Source: an uncultured Methanobrevibacter sp.
GTDB lineage: Archaea > Methanobacteriota > Methanobacteria > Methanobacteriales > Methanobacteriaceae
Direction of reading: 5' to 3'
Length of the DNA: 64,000 nucleotides
NCBI RefSeq assembly: GCF_902764455.1
Contig: NZ_CACWVY010000016.1
Span: 17,331-81,330, forward strand
A program made the position numbers and the translations under genes. Below the pieces are notes generated by a model. That model was not told the origin of the DNA. It ran no database searches and was given only the letters and a program-made list of their open reading frames with translations. Shown here piece by piece: positions 28,412 through 38,291 of this stretch (the first letter of the stretch is position 1; each line of letters opens with the position of its first letter).

Positions 28412-29431
28412 TTATTTATTTTCGTTTTTAATCTCCATTACACGTTCCAGAGGCACGTCATAATCACGTGAAATCTCACGGGGCGAATATTTCTCAAGAA
28501 GTTTTAAAATGAATTTACGTTCGGTATCACTGCGCCCTTCCTCAAGACCACTAGCATGACCAATCTCCTTACCTTCCTCAAGACCACTAGCATGACCAAT
28601 CTCCTTACCTTCCTCAAGACCATTAGCATGACCAATCTCCTTACCTTCCTCAAGACCTTCCTTTAAACCATTTTCATGAGATCTGAACAATTCCCCTTCA
28701 ATACGGATTGTTTTCATCACTTTACGAACCATTTCATCTGTTTCCATTGCAGACATATTCAATCCTCCAATTACTTTTTTAATATTTTCATCACTTTTGA
28801 CAAATTTCCCTGCCCACAGCATCAGACATTTCCTTAGAATACCCAATAGCCTCTCATCAACAATAATATCATTATATATTTCAACCAAATCCACAATAAT
28901 ATTCTCTATTGCATCATCGCTTCTGAACTTTGGCATCCATATTAAATCACATACATCAAAGACATTCAACTGTTCCTGATTTGATATTTTGTGTTTGATA
29001 TTATTAAGTTTTACTGAAAGTTCAATTTCTTGAGTGTTAATCCAAATCGGATTATAGAATGATGTGGGATTAGCATATTCAACTGTGAAATTTGGTATTC
29101 TGCCAGTATTAAAAATATATGGATGTACAATCCTATTTGAAGCACTATGAAGAAGAGTCAAATATCCGAAATCTCTTGCAAGCAGAGGTTTTGTAATATA
29201 AGAATGATGTTCAATGTTAACCAGACTTCCGTCCTTTCTTTTTCTGACAAAATCAACTTCAAGATTGTTATAAGCCTCAGATAAATGTTTTTTAGGAAAT
29301 CTGCCTTGAATATCATCAATATTTGTTAAATACTGTGGAAATTCATTTATTTCATCCATGCAAATATTGAAAATAGTATCTTCACAGGCCCAAACATCAG
29401 GTAAAGAAGTGTCAGTGATTTTTTTACCCAT
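28412..29431 (-). CDS. Putative PD-(D/E)XK (Rpn/PDDEXK-type) nuclease with C-terminal repeat tail
   Basis: 339 residues from the ATG at 29431, preceded by AGGAG (29441-29445); a TTG nine bases upstream is less likely. The N-terminal half has LEVDFVRKRKDG followed by LVNIEHHS, a D-x(n)-N-x-E pattern shared with the proteins at 37084 and 39581. It is compatible with a PD-(D/E)XK core in which the usual Lys or Gln is replaced. The middle is helical. The C-terminus holds three 12-residue repeats (GLEEGKEIGHA plus S or N) encoded by 36-base repeats, then REISRDYDVPLERVMEI, which could be a small helix-turn-helix. Similar tails occur in Rpn-type recombination-promoting nucleases/transposase-like proteins. 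Function is inferred, not shown. Confidence 0.55.
   Translation of the reverse strand: MGKKITDTSLPDVWACEDTIFNICMDEINEFPQYLTNIDDIQGRFPKKHLSEAYNNLEVDFVRKRKDGSLVNIEHHSYITKPLLARDFGYLTLLHSASNRIVHPYIFNTGRIPNFTVEYANPTSFYNPIWINTQEIELSVKLNNIKHKISNQEQLNVFDVCDLIWMPKFRSDDAIENIIVDLVEIYNDIIVDERLLGILRKCLMLWAGKFVKSDENIKKVIGGLNMSAMETDEMVRKVMKTIRIEGELFRSHENGLKEGLEEGKEIGHANGLEEGKEIGHASGLEEGKEIGHASGLEEGRSDTERKFILKLLEKYSPREISRDYDVPLERVMEIKNENK
28537..28658 (-). repeat. 36-base in-frame tandem repeats (three units plus partial)
   Basis: Units start at 28537, 28573 and 28609, with a 14-base partial unit from 28645. Units 1 and 2 are identical and unit 3 differs by one base. Each unit encodes 12 residues (GLEEGKEIGHA plus S or N), so copy-number change keeps the frame. 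Confidence 0.9.
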
Positions 29432-29859
29432 ATTTTTCAACTCCTAAAAAATGATTCAAACAATATAATATTTAATTTTAAAGTATTTAAAGCTTTCTTT
29501 AAGCATATAACAATATTTACTTCCATATATTAAATATATATTGCAAAATTGAGTTTAGATTAAAAAAATAAAACAATATAAAACATTTTTTTAATTAAAA
29601 ATTCACACCTAACGAATAAAAAAAATCCGAATTTTAAATAGTGAACTATTTTTAAACTAAATTAAAACAATTTTTAAAATAATATACTAATTTTAAACGC
29701 TTATAAAATTTAAAATAGGCAAAATTAAACCTATTTTTAAAAAATAAAGCATGATTTTTGAATTTTTTTATAAAATTATTTATATCATAATCAAAAAAAA
29801 TTAAATTGTATTCAACTTAAATCTTATTTGGATATATAATATAAAAAATATGTGATATT
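29432..29859. other. AT-rich divergent intergenic region
   Basis: No gene is seen. The 428 bases separate the divergent nuclease-like gene and the giant adhesin, so both promoters must be here. An inverted repeat (AAAATAGG at 29712-29719, CCTATTTT at 29730-29737) is the only clear structure. TATA-like A+T stretches are too frequent to single out one. Confidence 0.6.
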
Positions 29860-32800
29860 ATGAAATATAAAAAGGTGATGCTCGTAACGTTGATGTTACT
29901 TGCAATTCTAACGGTAGGTGCTGTTAGTGCGGCAGACCTAACAGTTAACGAAACACAAGATCCTGTCGGATTGAGTGTTGATGATGAAAGCATCATTGCT
30001 GAAGATAACCTCCTTGGTGATGATGATATAAATGAAAAGGAAGACATTAATTTAAGTTCAAACGTGATTCCTGAAAATTATGTAAAAGATTTGGACTACG
30101 ATAATGATGGTGTTGATTTTCGTATAGCCCCTGAATTTAGCGGCTTCGTAACCGTAACAGCAAATGATACCACCATTTATTCTGAATATTGTTACAATAC
30201 TGCTTACGGTATTTATTTTAGCAGTTTAGATTACGGAGAGTATAACTGGAAAATTAATATAAATGATGACAGCGGCAGATATAATCCATTTACAATGAAC
30301 GGAACAATAAACATCGTCCCAGTTTCCATTAAAATTCCAGAACATGTGACTTTTGGAAATCTGGATTACATTTCAGTAATATATTCCCGTTATGCCAGAG
30401 GAACAATAACAGTTTTAATTGACGATGAAAAATACTTTGAAGGAGAATTATATGATGGTGAGGATGAAAGCGTGAAACATATTAGTTTAACTGGACTTTC
30501 CTTTGATAATCATACATGTAAAGTAATATACTCCGGATACAAAGAATTCAAACCATTAACAGTTAGTCAAACATTTGATGTTGATTATTCCTTAATGTAT
30601 TATATAACTGAAGATGAAATTCAATATGGAAATAATGCAACATTGGAAATTTACTTGCCGAAAGATGCAAAAGGAAATGTTACAGTTAACGTGAACGGCA
30701 AGCAATTCACTGCAAAAGCTGACAAAAAATATCTTAATGGAAACACAATATGTCTTGATTTAGACATATCCAATTTTAACCTGGGCGAAAACAATTTCAC
30801 CATTACATATAACGGCGATGAAAAATACTATTCAAAAACAGTCAATGCAACAGTGAATACAATTGCAAAAATTCAATACGAACAGAAAATGGCATATTCA
30901 GATGCTTGCATTTCATTAAGGCTTCCTGATGATGCAAAAGGTCGTTTAGTTGTAAAAATTGATGATGAAGATTTCGCAAACGTTTTCGGAAAAAATGGAG
31001 TGTTTAATATTTCCTTAAGCAATTTGGCTTTGGGAGACTATTCCCTTGAAGCGTCATATGACGGAGAGGATTATGAAGTTGAATCAGTTTCCGACTACAT
31101 CAAAATCATTCCAAAATTCACATATCCTAAAATAGTCGGATTTTATGAAGGTGCTTTAATTACTGTTGAAGTTCCTGAAGGAATTGAAGGCACATTTAAA
31201 ATTTATGAATTTGACCCTTATGACTGGGAAATGGAAAGAGTAACAGAAATAAATTCTACAGAAGTAATTGGAGGCAAAGCATCCCTCATTTTAAATAAAT
31301 TCCACAGAGTATCATATGAATATGACGATGGAAACTTTAACATTTTCAATTTGGAATTTAAAAATGATAAATATGAATATCAACAAAAATATTATCCCTC
31401 AATGAGATACTACCCTCGAGACAGTGATTTTAACATTAAAGTACCCTCCACAGTCAAAGCATCCGACTCTTTAAGATGCTATGTTGAAGATAGCTTTGGA
31501 AGAACATATGAGGTATATATCGACGGAATTTATCTTAAAAACGTATTCAATAGAATATATGAAGAAGACGACTTTGAGGACGATTACATAACTATTGAAT
31601 TAAATAACTTAGATTACGGAAAACACAAAATTGAATTCAGATATATAGATGCTGACGGATATTACATTCCAATCAACAAAACATACTATTTCAATATATC
31701 ATATATCACAATCGACATTCCGCAAGAAATAATATCTGATGAACTTATCAAGGTTGAATTTGATGAAAGCGTAACCGGTACTTTGACATTATACATCAAT
31801 GGAAGTGAATATGCATCCAAATTTATCAACGGCTCAAAAATTGACGAATATTACTTCTATGTTGATGATTTGGCCTATGGCAGTTATGAGTTTGAAGTTG
31901 TCTATTCAGGTGATGCAACCCATGCAAAAGTAACTAAAAAGGCCACAGTTGATGTTACCTACCCAATTGAGATTATGCATTTAGAGAATAACGATCAGGC
32001 ATTATCTGGTCTTGATTTGGATTTAACCGCTTCATTACCTAGAAACGTTAATGGAACCGTAAGTATTACAGTCAATGGTAAAAAATACAGCGCAAAAGCA
32101 CGTGACTACACTGAATTTAAGATAAGCAATATCAAATATGGTTTAAATGAAATCATTCTTGCATATGATGGCGATGAAATCTACCCTGCAAAAACCAAGA
32201 CCTATACGATTTATGGTTATCTTATGCCAATATTGGAAAATGATACTCTGATTTTAAACATGCCTGCTGATGCAACAGGAAATATGGTCGTCAGAATTGA
32301 CGGAGCGGAATACAAGACAGTACCCGTTACAAACGGCAAGGCAACCTTGAAATTGAATGATTTGGATGTCGGCAGATATTATATTGAAGCAACATATGAT
32401 AGTGAAGACTACAATGTAAATGGATTTGACGACATGTATAATGCATTCAACATCAGTCTACCGGAATATATCTGGATTGAGGAAGGTGCCATTATAAGGG
32501 TCGAACTTCCAAAGGACTGCAATGGAGAATTAATTATAAATGATGTTGTTGAAGAGGAAGATGAGTGGGGAGACTATAGAACTACATATAAAGAAGTCAA
32601 CAGAACAAATATTACCAATGGAGTTGGAAGTGTCAAATTAACTACTTTTGACGGCATTACTGATGAGGATAATTATGACTGGACGTTTAACTACTACCAA
32701 ATCGTGATTAACATCGACGGCAAAGATGCAATAAATCTCAATTACAAACCTATCGTGATGAAAGACAACCCTGATTTTGAATTAAAAGTCTATACAGAAG

Positions 32801-35800
32801 ATAACATCCTAAAATATGATGTTTTAACTGTGGATACCAATTTAGATGATGGAATCAACTATATTGAAGTTTATCTTGATGGAGAGTATTACAGAAGATA
32901 CTCTGAGAATATGTTCTCACTATATGGCAAAGATTTAGATTACGGAAGCCATGTCATTGAGATAAGATGGCCAGGTACTGAATATTACACAAGCAAAACC
33001 GGATCCGCATCATTTAATGTAACCTACCTCACTGTGAATGCTCCAAGTGAAGCAGTTATCGGTGAATACTACTGCATTGACGGAAGTTCACTTAGAATAA
33101 GTTCAGATGATAATGTAGGAGGATATGTAAGTGTTTATATTGACAATAAACTTGTCCTGATGAAATTAATGGCTCGGGAAGTATATGTTGATTTAAGTAA
33201 TTTAAGCTATGGAAAACACAGCTACGAAGTACTCTATTCCGGAGACAAAAATCATCACTCAAAAGTTCAAAGCGGTGAATTCAACACAATATACTCAGGA
33301 ATAGTATACCTTGAAGATTCCTATATAAATGAAGGCGAAAATGCTGAGATAACAGTAGAAATGCTTAAGGATGCAACAGGTAAAATTGAAATAACAATAG
33401 CCAATAAAACATACACCAAAGATGTCACAAACGCATCTGCAAAATTCATCATTTCTGATTTAAACGTCGGAAACTATGAAATCACAGCAAAATACCTAGG
33501 CGATGAGAAATATCCTGAATACATCATAGACACTGCAGAAGTTACAGTAACACCTGCCAGCGAGCAATACTACTCCATAAATGTTGGCAACACATATCTC
33601 AAGTATGGTGAAAACACTACCGTCAGCTTAACATTGCCTGATGATGCAACAGGTACACTTTATGTATATATAGACGATTTACTGTATAAAAAAGCTGATT
33701 TGGTAAATGGAAAAGCAGTGATAGTGATTTCCGGCCTAAAATATGGAGAATACCAGCTTGAAGCAAAATATGATAGTGAGGATTATGACTATGATGTATA
33801 TACAGAATATGAGTCAATATATGTAGAACCAGTAACCGGAGAATACAGCCGTATCAATACATTTAACGACAAAGTTATCATTCCATTGGAATTTGCAGAT
33901 GACATAAATGGAGATTTGAATGTATACATTAATGACAAACCGATAACCCCACAAAAAATAGTCAACGGCAAAGTCAATGTGGATTTAACCGGCAAACTCG
34001 ATTTAGGATTCAATATAATGGAATACAAATACAACAATGACAAATACAGCATAGATTCTGAAGCGTATGTATACCTAGTTCCTGAGGTTATAGTTCCTCA
34101 AAACATGACAATCGGTGAAGACAAACAGGCACAGTTCATATTCGGTGATGACTACAACGGAAACCTTACAGTATATTATGGACTAGTCAATGCCCGTGAA
34201 AGTGAAGAAAGCATAGTTAAAACAAAAGTAATCAATGGAAAAGCAAATATTTCTCTATCAGAACTGCCTCATGGATTAAACTACTTTGGATTCAACTATG
34301 TAGACGAGAATTATGATTTTTCCTCATACGGATCCATTTATGAAGGCAAACAAATACGCATCAACGTATTGAACATGCAAAGTGACGTGACTGTATTCAA
34401 CACAACCGAAAGCACCAAAATCAAGTTTGACGATGATGCAACAGGTTCTGTAATTGTTAAAATCAATGGTAATTATTTCAGTGCAGAATTAGAAAATGGA
34501 GAAGCAGTAATTGATGCAGTCGGTGATGAAATAATCATTTCATATTCAGGAGATGAAAAATATGAAGGCTTTGAAGACATGGCCGTAAACTCATCAGGTG
34601 CTGAAACCGAATTGATCAATCCTGAAATAACCGTTAATGCAGAGGACATAAATGTCGGAGATATTGCAGTCATAAGCATTCAGGCTAATGAAAACTTCAC
34701 CGCACCAGTCAATGTAACAGTCAACAATAAAGAATACACTGTTAATGTCATTACCGGTGAAGGAAGTATAAGCATTGAAGATTTAAGTGCAGGAATCTAC
34801 GACATTAAAGTCATATTCGCAGGAAACGACATATTTAAAAAGGCTCAAAAAACAAGTAAATTTAACGTGAACAAACTAATCCCAACAATAATCATCAAAG
34901 CAGATGAAAGTATTGTTGAAGAAAGTGATTTAAGTGTAGAGGTCCTAATTGAAGGTGCAACCGGAAATGTAATCATTAATGATGCGGAAATTGCATTAAC
35001 AGATGGAAAAGCAACAACAAGCATATCCAACTTAACACTCGGAGAACACACAATCTCCGTCACCTATAAAGGAGATGAAAAATACGAAAATGCAACAAAC
35101 TTCACAAAAGTTAATATATATGCTAAAGCAAATCCTGAATTAACCGTAAAAGTGTCCGACGTCAATGTTGGTGATGATGCAACAGTTAACATCGAAATCA
35201 ACAAGGATGCAACCGGAAAAGTTACAGTTGACGGAACAGAAATAAGCATCACTGAAGGAAAAGGAACTTACACAATCACAAAACCAGCTGAAGGAAACCA
35301 CACAATAACAGTCAAATACGAAGGAGACAAATACTTCACACAAGACGAAAAAACAGCACAATACAAAGTTTCTAAAAAAGAGTTCCCTCCTGAAGAGGAC
35401 CCTATTGTTCCGCAAAGCGGAAACGAAACAGAAAGTGAAAGTCCGACATACACAATCAACCTTCCAAGTGACGCAACAGGAACTTTCGAAGTAACAATTG
35501 CCAATAAAACATACACCCAAGAACTCAAAGACGGTTCTGCAAGTATAACCGTCGACGATATTCTTCCAGGAGACTACACAGCTACAATAAAATATTCCGG
35601 TGATGCAAAATACGCACCGATTACAAAAACTGTAAACACAACTGTCAATCTAAGAAATCCTGAACTGAAAGTGAGCGTTGAAGATGTCACTATCGGCGAA
35701 GATGCCATAGTAAATGTTGAAATCAACAAGGATGCAACCGGAAAAGTTACAGTTGACGGAACAGAAATTACCATCAGCAACGGAAAAGGAACATTTACAA

Positions 35801-36714
35801 TCACAAAACCGGCTGAAGGAGACCACACAATAACAGTCAAATACGAAGGAGATGCATACTTCACACAAGCCGAAAAAACAGCACAATACAAAGTAAGCCA
35901 AAAACAAATAACTCCAGAAGTAGATCCGTTTGCACCATCTGCAGATGAAAACAAAACTTCTGAAAGCACTCCTACATTCACAATAAACATGCCTAGTGAT
36001 GCAACAGGTACTTTAACTGTAACTATCGGCGATAAAACATATACAAAAGAACTCAAAGACGGTTCTGCAAGTATAACAGTCGACGATATCCCGGCAGGAG
36101 ACTACACTGCAACAATTAGCTATTCAGGTGATGCAAAATACGCACCGATTACAAAAACCGTGAATGGAACTGTTAAAGTAGACCCAGTTATTGTTGTAAA
36201 AGCCACATCCGTACAGTATAATGCTGGAAAATACTTCCAGGCAACTGTTTATGGAACAGATGGCAAATTAGCTGTAAACACACCCGTAACATTTGTTGTT
36301 GATAAAAAAACATTTAAAACAGTAAATACAGACACAAACGGTATTGCCAAATTCAAAGTAACTCAAATACCAAAAACATACACTGTGACAGCAAAGGCAT
36401 TAGATAAATCCGCTTCTGCCAAACTAACTGTAAAACACATTGTAACACTTAAATCAGTAACCGTTAAAAAATCAGCTAAAAAACTTGTATTGCAAGCTAA
36501 CTTAGCAAAAGTTAACGGAAAATACCTTGCCAAAAAGAAAGTTACTTTCAAATTCAACGGCAAAACCTATAAAAAAGTAACCGATAAAAAAGGAGTTGCA
36601 AAAATAAGCATAACAAAAACCGTGCTGAATAAACTCAAAGTAGGTAAAAAAATAACCTACCAGGCAACTTACTTGAAAGATACTGTTAAGAAAACTGTAA
36701 AAGTTAAAAAATAA
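29860..36714 (+). CDS. Giant adhesin-like protein, 2284 aa, with many Ig-like repeats
   Basis: The signal peptide (about 1-26) ends GAVSAAD. About twenty Ig-like beta-sandwich repeats follow (about 60-2110), each with a strand motif like LPDDATGTLYVYIDD and a closing YSGDxxY or YxGDEKY. Two 175-residue blocks near the C-terminus (coded at 35131-35655 and 35656-36180) are tandem duplicates. A Big_1-like domain (about 2108-2188) precedes the shared C-terminal module (about 2190-2284, ending VKVKK). The start is ATG at 29860, with TGTGATATT just before it resembling a weak GTGAT site. It is probably a very long surface fibre. The duplicated block indicates growth by internal duplication, so length may vary between strains. 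Confidence 0.9.
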   Translation: MKYKKVMLVTLMLLAILTVGAVSAADLTVNETQDPVGLSVDDESIIAEDNLLGDDDINEKEDINLSSNVIPENYVKDLDYDNDGVDFRIAPEFSGFVTVTANDTTIYSEYCYNTAYGIYFSSLDYGEYNWKININDDSGRYNPFTMNGTINIVPVSIKIPEHVTFGNLDYISVIYSRYARGTITVLIDDEKYFEGELYDGEDESVKHISLTGLSFDNHTCKVIYSGYKEFKPLTVSQTFDVDYSLMYYITEDEIQYGNNATLEIYLPKDAKGNVTVNVNGKQFTAKADKKYLNGNTICLDLDISNFNLGENNFTITYNGDEKYYSKTVNATVNTIAKIQYEQKMAYSDACISLRLPDDAKGRLVVKIDDEDFANVFGKNGVFNISLSNLALGDYSLEASYDGEDYEVESVSDYIKIIPKFTYPKIVGFYEGALITVEVPEGIEGTFKIYEFDPYDWEMERVTEINSTEVIGGKASLILNKFHRVSYEYDDGNFNIFNLEFKNDKYEYQQKYYPSMRYYPRDSDFNIKVPSTVKASDSLRCYVEDSFGRTYEVYIDGIYLKNVFNRIYEEDDFEDDYITIELNNLDYGKHKIEFRYIDADGYYIPINKTYYFNISYITIDIPQEIISDELIKVEFDESVTGTLTLYINGSEYASKFINGSKIDEYYFYVDDLAYGSYEFEVVYSGDATHAKVTKKATVDVTYPIEIMHLENNDQALSGLDLDLTASLPRNVNGTVSITVNGKKYSAKARDYTEFKISNIKYGLNEIILAYDGDEIYPAKTKTYTIYGYLMPILENDTLILNMPADATGNMVVRIDGAEYKTVPVTNGKATLKLNDLDVGRYYIEATYDSEDYNVNGFDDMYNAFNISLPEYIWIEEGAIIRVELPKDCNGELIINDVVEEEDEWGDYRTTYKEVNRTNITNGVGSVKLTTFDGITDEDNYDWTFNYYQIVINIDGKDAINLNYKPIVMKDNPDFELKVYTEDNILKYDVLTVDTNLDDGINYIEVYLDGEYYRRYSENMFSLYGKDLDYGSHVIEIRWPGTEYYTSKTGSASFNVTYLTVNAPSEAVIGEYYCIDGSSLRISSDDNVGGYVSVYIDNKLVLMKLMAREVYVDLSNLSYGKHSYEVLYSGDKNHHSKVQSGEFNTIYSGIVYLEDSYINEGENAEITVEMLKDATGKIEITIANKTYTKDVTNASAKFIISDLNVGNYEITAKYLGDEKYPEYIIDTAEVTVTPASEQYYSINVGNTYLKYGENTTVSLTLPDDATGTLYVYIDDLLYKKADLVNGKAVIVISGLKYGEYQLEAKYDSEDYDYDVYTEYESIYVEPVTGEYSRINTFNDKVIIPLEFADDINGDLNVYINDKPITPQKIVNGKVNVDLTGKLDLGFNIMEYKYNNDKYSIDSEAYVYLVPEVIVPQNMTIGEDKQAQFIFGDDYNGNLTVYYGLVNARESEESIVKTKVINGKANISLSELPHGLNYFGFNYVDENYDFSSYGSIYEGKQIRINVLNMQSDVTVFNTTESTKIKFDDDATGSVIVKINGNYFSAELENGEAVIDAVGDEIIISYSGDEKYEGFEDMAVNSSGAETELINPEITVNAEDINVGDIAVISIQANENFTAPVNVTVNNKEYTVNVITGEGSISIEDLSAGIYDIKVIFAGNDIFKKAQKTSKFNVNKLIPTIIIKADESIVEESDLSVEVLIEGATGNVIINDAEIALTDGKATTSISNLTLGEHTISVTYKGDEKYENATNFTKVNIYAKANPELTVKVSDVNVGDDATVNIEINKDATGKVTVDGTEISITEGKGTYTITKPAEGNHTITVKYEGDKYFTQDEKTAQYKVSKKEFPPEEDPIVPQSGNETESESPTYTINLPSDATGTFEVTIANKTYTQELKDGSASITVDDILPGDYTATIKYSGDAKYAPITKTVNTTVNLRNPELKVSVEDVTIGEDAIVNVEINKDATGKVTVDGTEITISNGKGTFTITKPAEGDHTITVKYEGDAYFTQAEKTAQYKVSQKQITPEVDPFAPSADENKTSESTPTFTINMPSDATGTLTVTIGDKTYTKELKDGSASITVDDIPAGDYTATISYSGDAKYAPITKTVNGTVKVDPVIVVKATSVQYNAGKYFQATVYGTDGKLAVNTPVTFVVDKKTFKTVNTDTNGIAKFKVTQIPKTYTVTAKALDKSASAKLTVKHIVTLKSVTVKKSAKKLVLQANLAKVNGKYLAKKKVTFKFNGKTYKKVTDKKGVAKISITKTVLNKLKVGKKITYQATYLKDTVKKTVKVKK
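35131..36180 (+). repeat. 525-base in-frame tandem duplication in the giant adhesin gene
   Basis: Two adjacent 525-base units (35131-35655 and 35656-36180) encode closely similar 175-residue blocks. Each contains NKDATGKVTVDGTEI, TVKYEGD, SDATGT and DGSASITVDD in the same order and spacing. The Pro/Glu-rich linkers have diverged most. Confidence 0.85.
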
Positions 36715-36750
36715 GTGATTAATTCACTTATTTTCTTTTTTTATTTTTTA
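36708..36750 (+). terminator. Hairpin terminator overlapping the stop codon of the giant adhesin
   Basis: AAAATAAGTGA and TCACTTATTTT form an 11-bp stem with a 5-base loop, followed by a long T-rich tract. The TAA stop is in the left arm. Confidence 0.75.
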
Positions 36751-36783
36751 CGACATTGCTGAATTTAGAAAAAAATCAATGAT

Positions 36784-37075
36784 TTAAAGCAACAGCAATG
36801 AACTGATAATTTTCTTGGCCTAAGACGAATCAAAGTCCCCTATTTCTTTTAATTTAGAAATCTGATTTTTATATTTCAAATTTTGCTGATTTAAAGAATC
36901 CATCTTTTCACTCATAGAATCATTTTTTAGTTAATAATTCAATTTCTTCATCTTTTTTGTCGAACTGATCTCCAAATTCATCATATACCAATTCTTCAAG
37001 CAGACTTTTAACTGGTTTTCCGTTAATCATATAAATCAACCTTTTTTTGGAATCATTGAAAAAATAACTACAACA
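36784..37075 (-). pseudogene. Decayed partial duplicate of the adjacent nuclease-like gene
   Basis: This segment repeats the last ~85 codons of the gene at 37084-37992, shifted exactly 300 bases at the 3' end (stop codons at 36784 and 37084). Two lesions are visible. A net 2-base loss in the run after LLTK (near 36930) causes an early TGA. A nonsense change turns a Glu codon into TAG near 36831. Upstream of 37030 the match fades in an internal deletion. It is a tandem-duplication relic or remnant of an older copy. Confidence 0.8.
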
Positions 37076-37083
37076 TCAGTTAA

Positions 37084-37992
37084 TTAAAGCAACAGCAAGG
37101 AATTGATAATTTTTCGAGCCTCAGGTGAATCAATATCCCCAATTTCTTTTAATTTAGAAATTTGATTTTTATATTTCAAATTTTGCTGATTTAAAGAATC
37201 TATCTTTTCACTCATAGAATCATTTTCTTTAGTTAATAATTCAATTTCTTCATCTTTTTTGTCAAGCTGATCTCCAAATTCAGCATATACTAATTTTTCA
37301 ATTTCACTTTCAATATGTCTCATGTTAATCATCCCCAGCAACCTTTTTTGTTTTTTAGTGTTTGTAATGTTTTTTAATATCATCCCTCCAAGAATAACTC
37401 CAACGTCAATTTTAAGAAGATTATCTTGAATAATTGCATCATTATATAAGCGAGCTAATGATTCCACAACAGGAGGAGCAAATTTTTTTGAAATAAATTT
37501 TGAAACAAATGCCAAGTCAAGTGCTTCAATGTCAGTTAATTTTTCTCTATGTTTAACTTTATTAATAAGATTATCATATTTTTCCCATATTTCATCCTGA
37601 CTGATATAAATATAATGAATTTTAATGAAAAGTGATGGTGCATACTCATAGAATTCAAATTCTTTTTTCGGATCAATATGGCACAATACCACCAAATACA
37701 CAATCCCCGAATACATGAAACTAGCAAAAAGAATATACTTTGAAAATTTTTTCAAAGTTTTTTCATTAATTTCACCACTTTCTTCTTCAAAATTAATCAA
37801 AAGCCCCCCCCCATCAGTAAGATAATACTCATCAACCCTCCCAGAATCCAAATTAGGAAAAATTATTTCCTGAGGCAATCTGCTTTTAAATTCCCCAGGC
37901 AAGCTGAAATATTGATGTTGCCTCATACATTGAGCTGCCATCTGGTATTTCAACGTCCGGTCATTAATGTGATGGATTTGCTTTTTACCCAC
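37084..37992 (-). CDS. Putative PD-(D/E)XK nuclease-like protein with C-terminal coiled coil
   Basis: 302 residues from the GTG at 37992, which follows AAGGAGG (38001-38007); an in-frame TTG further upstream lies before this site. The segment GRVDEYYLTDGGGLLINFEEESG aligns with RVDSSYLAK..ICVVNREDESG in the protein at 39581 and with the D..VNIEHHS region of the one at 28412, giving the shared D-x(n)-N-x-E core. Residues about 225-285 form a coiled coil (DEEIELLTKENDSM). Rpn-like transposase/nuclease proteins have a similar size, but the assignment is by motif only. A broken partial copy sits directly downstream. Confidence 0.5.
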   Translation of the reverse strand: MGKKQIHHINDRTLKYQMAAQCMRQHQYFSLPGEFKSRLPQEIIFPNLDSGRVDEYYLTDGGGLLINFEEESGEINEKTLKKFSKYILFASFMYSGIVYLVVLCHIDPKKEFEFYEYAPSLFIKIHYIYISQDEIWEKYDNLINKVKHREKLTDIEALDLAFVSKFISKKFAPPVVESLARLYNDAIIQDNLLKIDVGVILGGMILKNITNTKKQKRLLGMINMRHIESEIEKLVYAEFGDQLDKKDEEIELLTKENDSMSEKIDSLNQQNLKYKNQISKLKEIGDIDSPEARKIINSLLLL

Positions 37993-38291
37993 AGTAAAAA
38001 CCTCCTTAATTTTTTTAAACTTCAATAAATAAACTATAACCTACAAATAAGTAATTAATCATTTAAAATCCAACATATATAAGGTTATGCTTTTTAAAAA
38101 GTAATTATTGTGCTTTAAATGAAATTTAACATGCGTATCTTAATATTTAGCTCAAGATAGAATAAGACACCCCATTTAAAAAAAAATGAATCAAATATAT
38201 TGCAAAAATCAATATTACAATCAGAATATGAAAAATTACAAAAACTTTTATTAAAATCAAAAAACAGAAATTAAAATAATAGGTGAATTTA
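37993..38291. other. Divergent intergenic region
   Basis: No gene is seen in these 299 bases. They must contain the promoters of the nuclease-like gene (-) and the aspartokinase-like gene (+). AAGGAGG for the former (38001-38007) and AGGTGA for the latter (38281-38286) are the only clear signals. Confidence 0.55.

Noticed and set aside
28537..28658. 36-base repeats resembling a CRISPR array
   Set aside because: The units are adjacent without spacers and encode a protein tail in frame; no cas genes are seen.
35574..36056. 160-codon open frame on the minus strand of the giant adhesin
   Set aside because: Antisense to an Ig-like repeat array; the peptide shows low-complexity Val/Ser bias and repeats the sense periodicity, as expected of a shadow.
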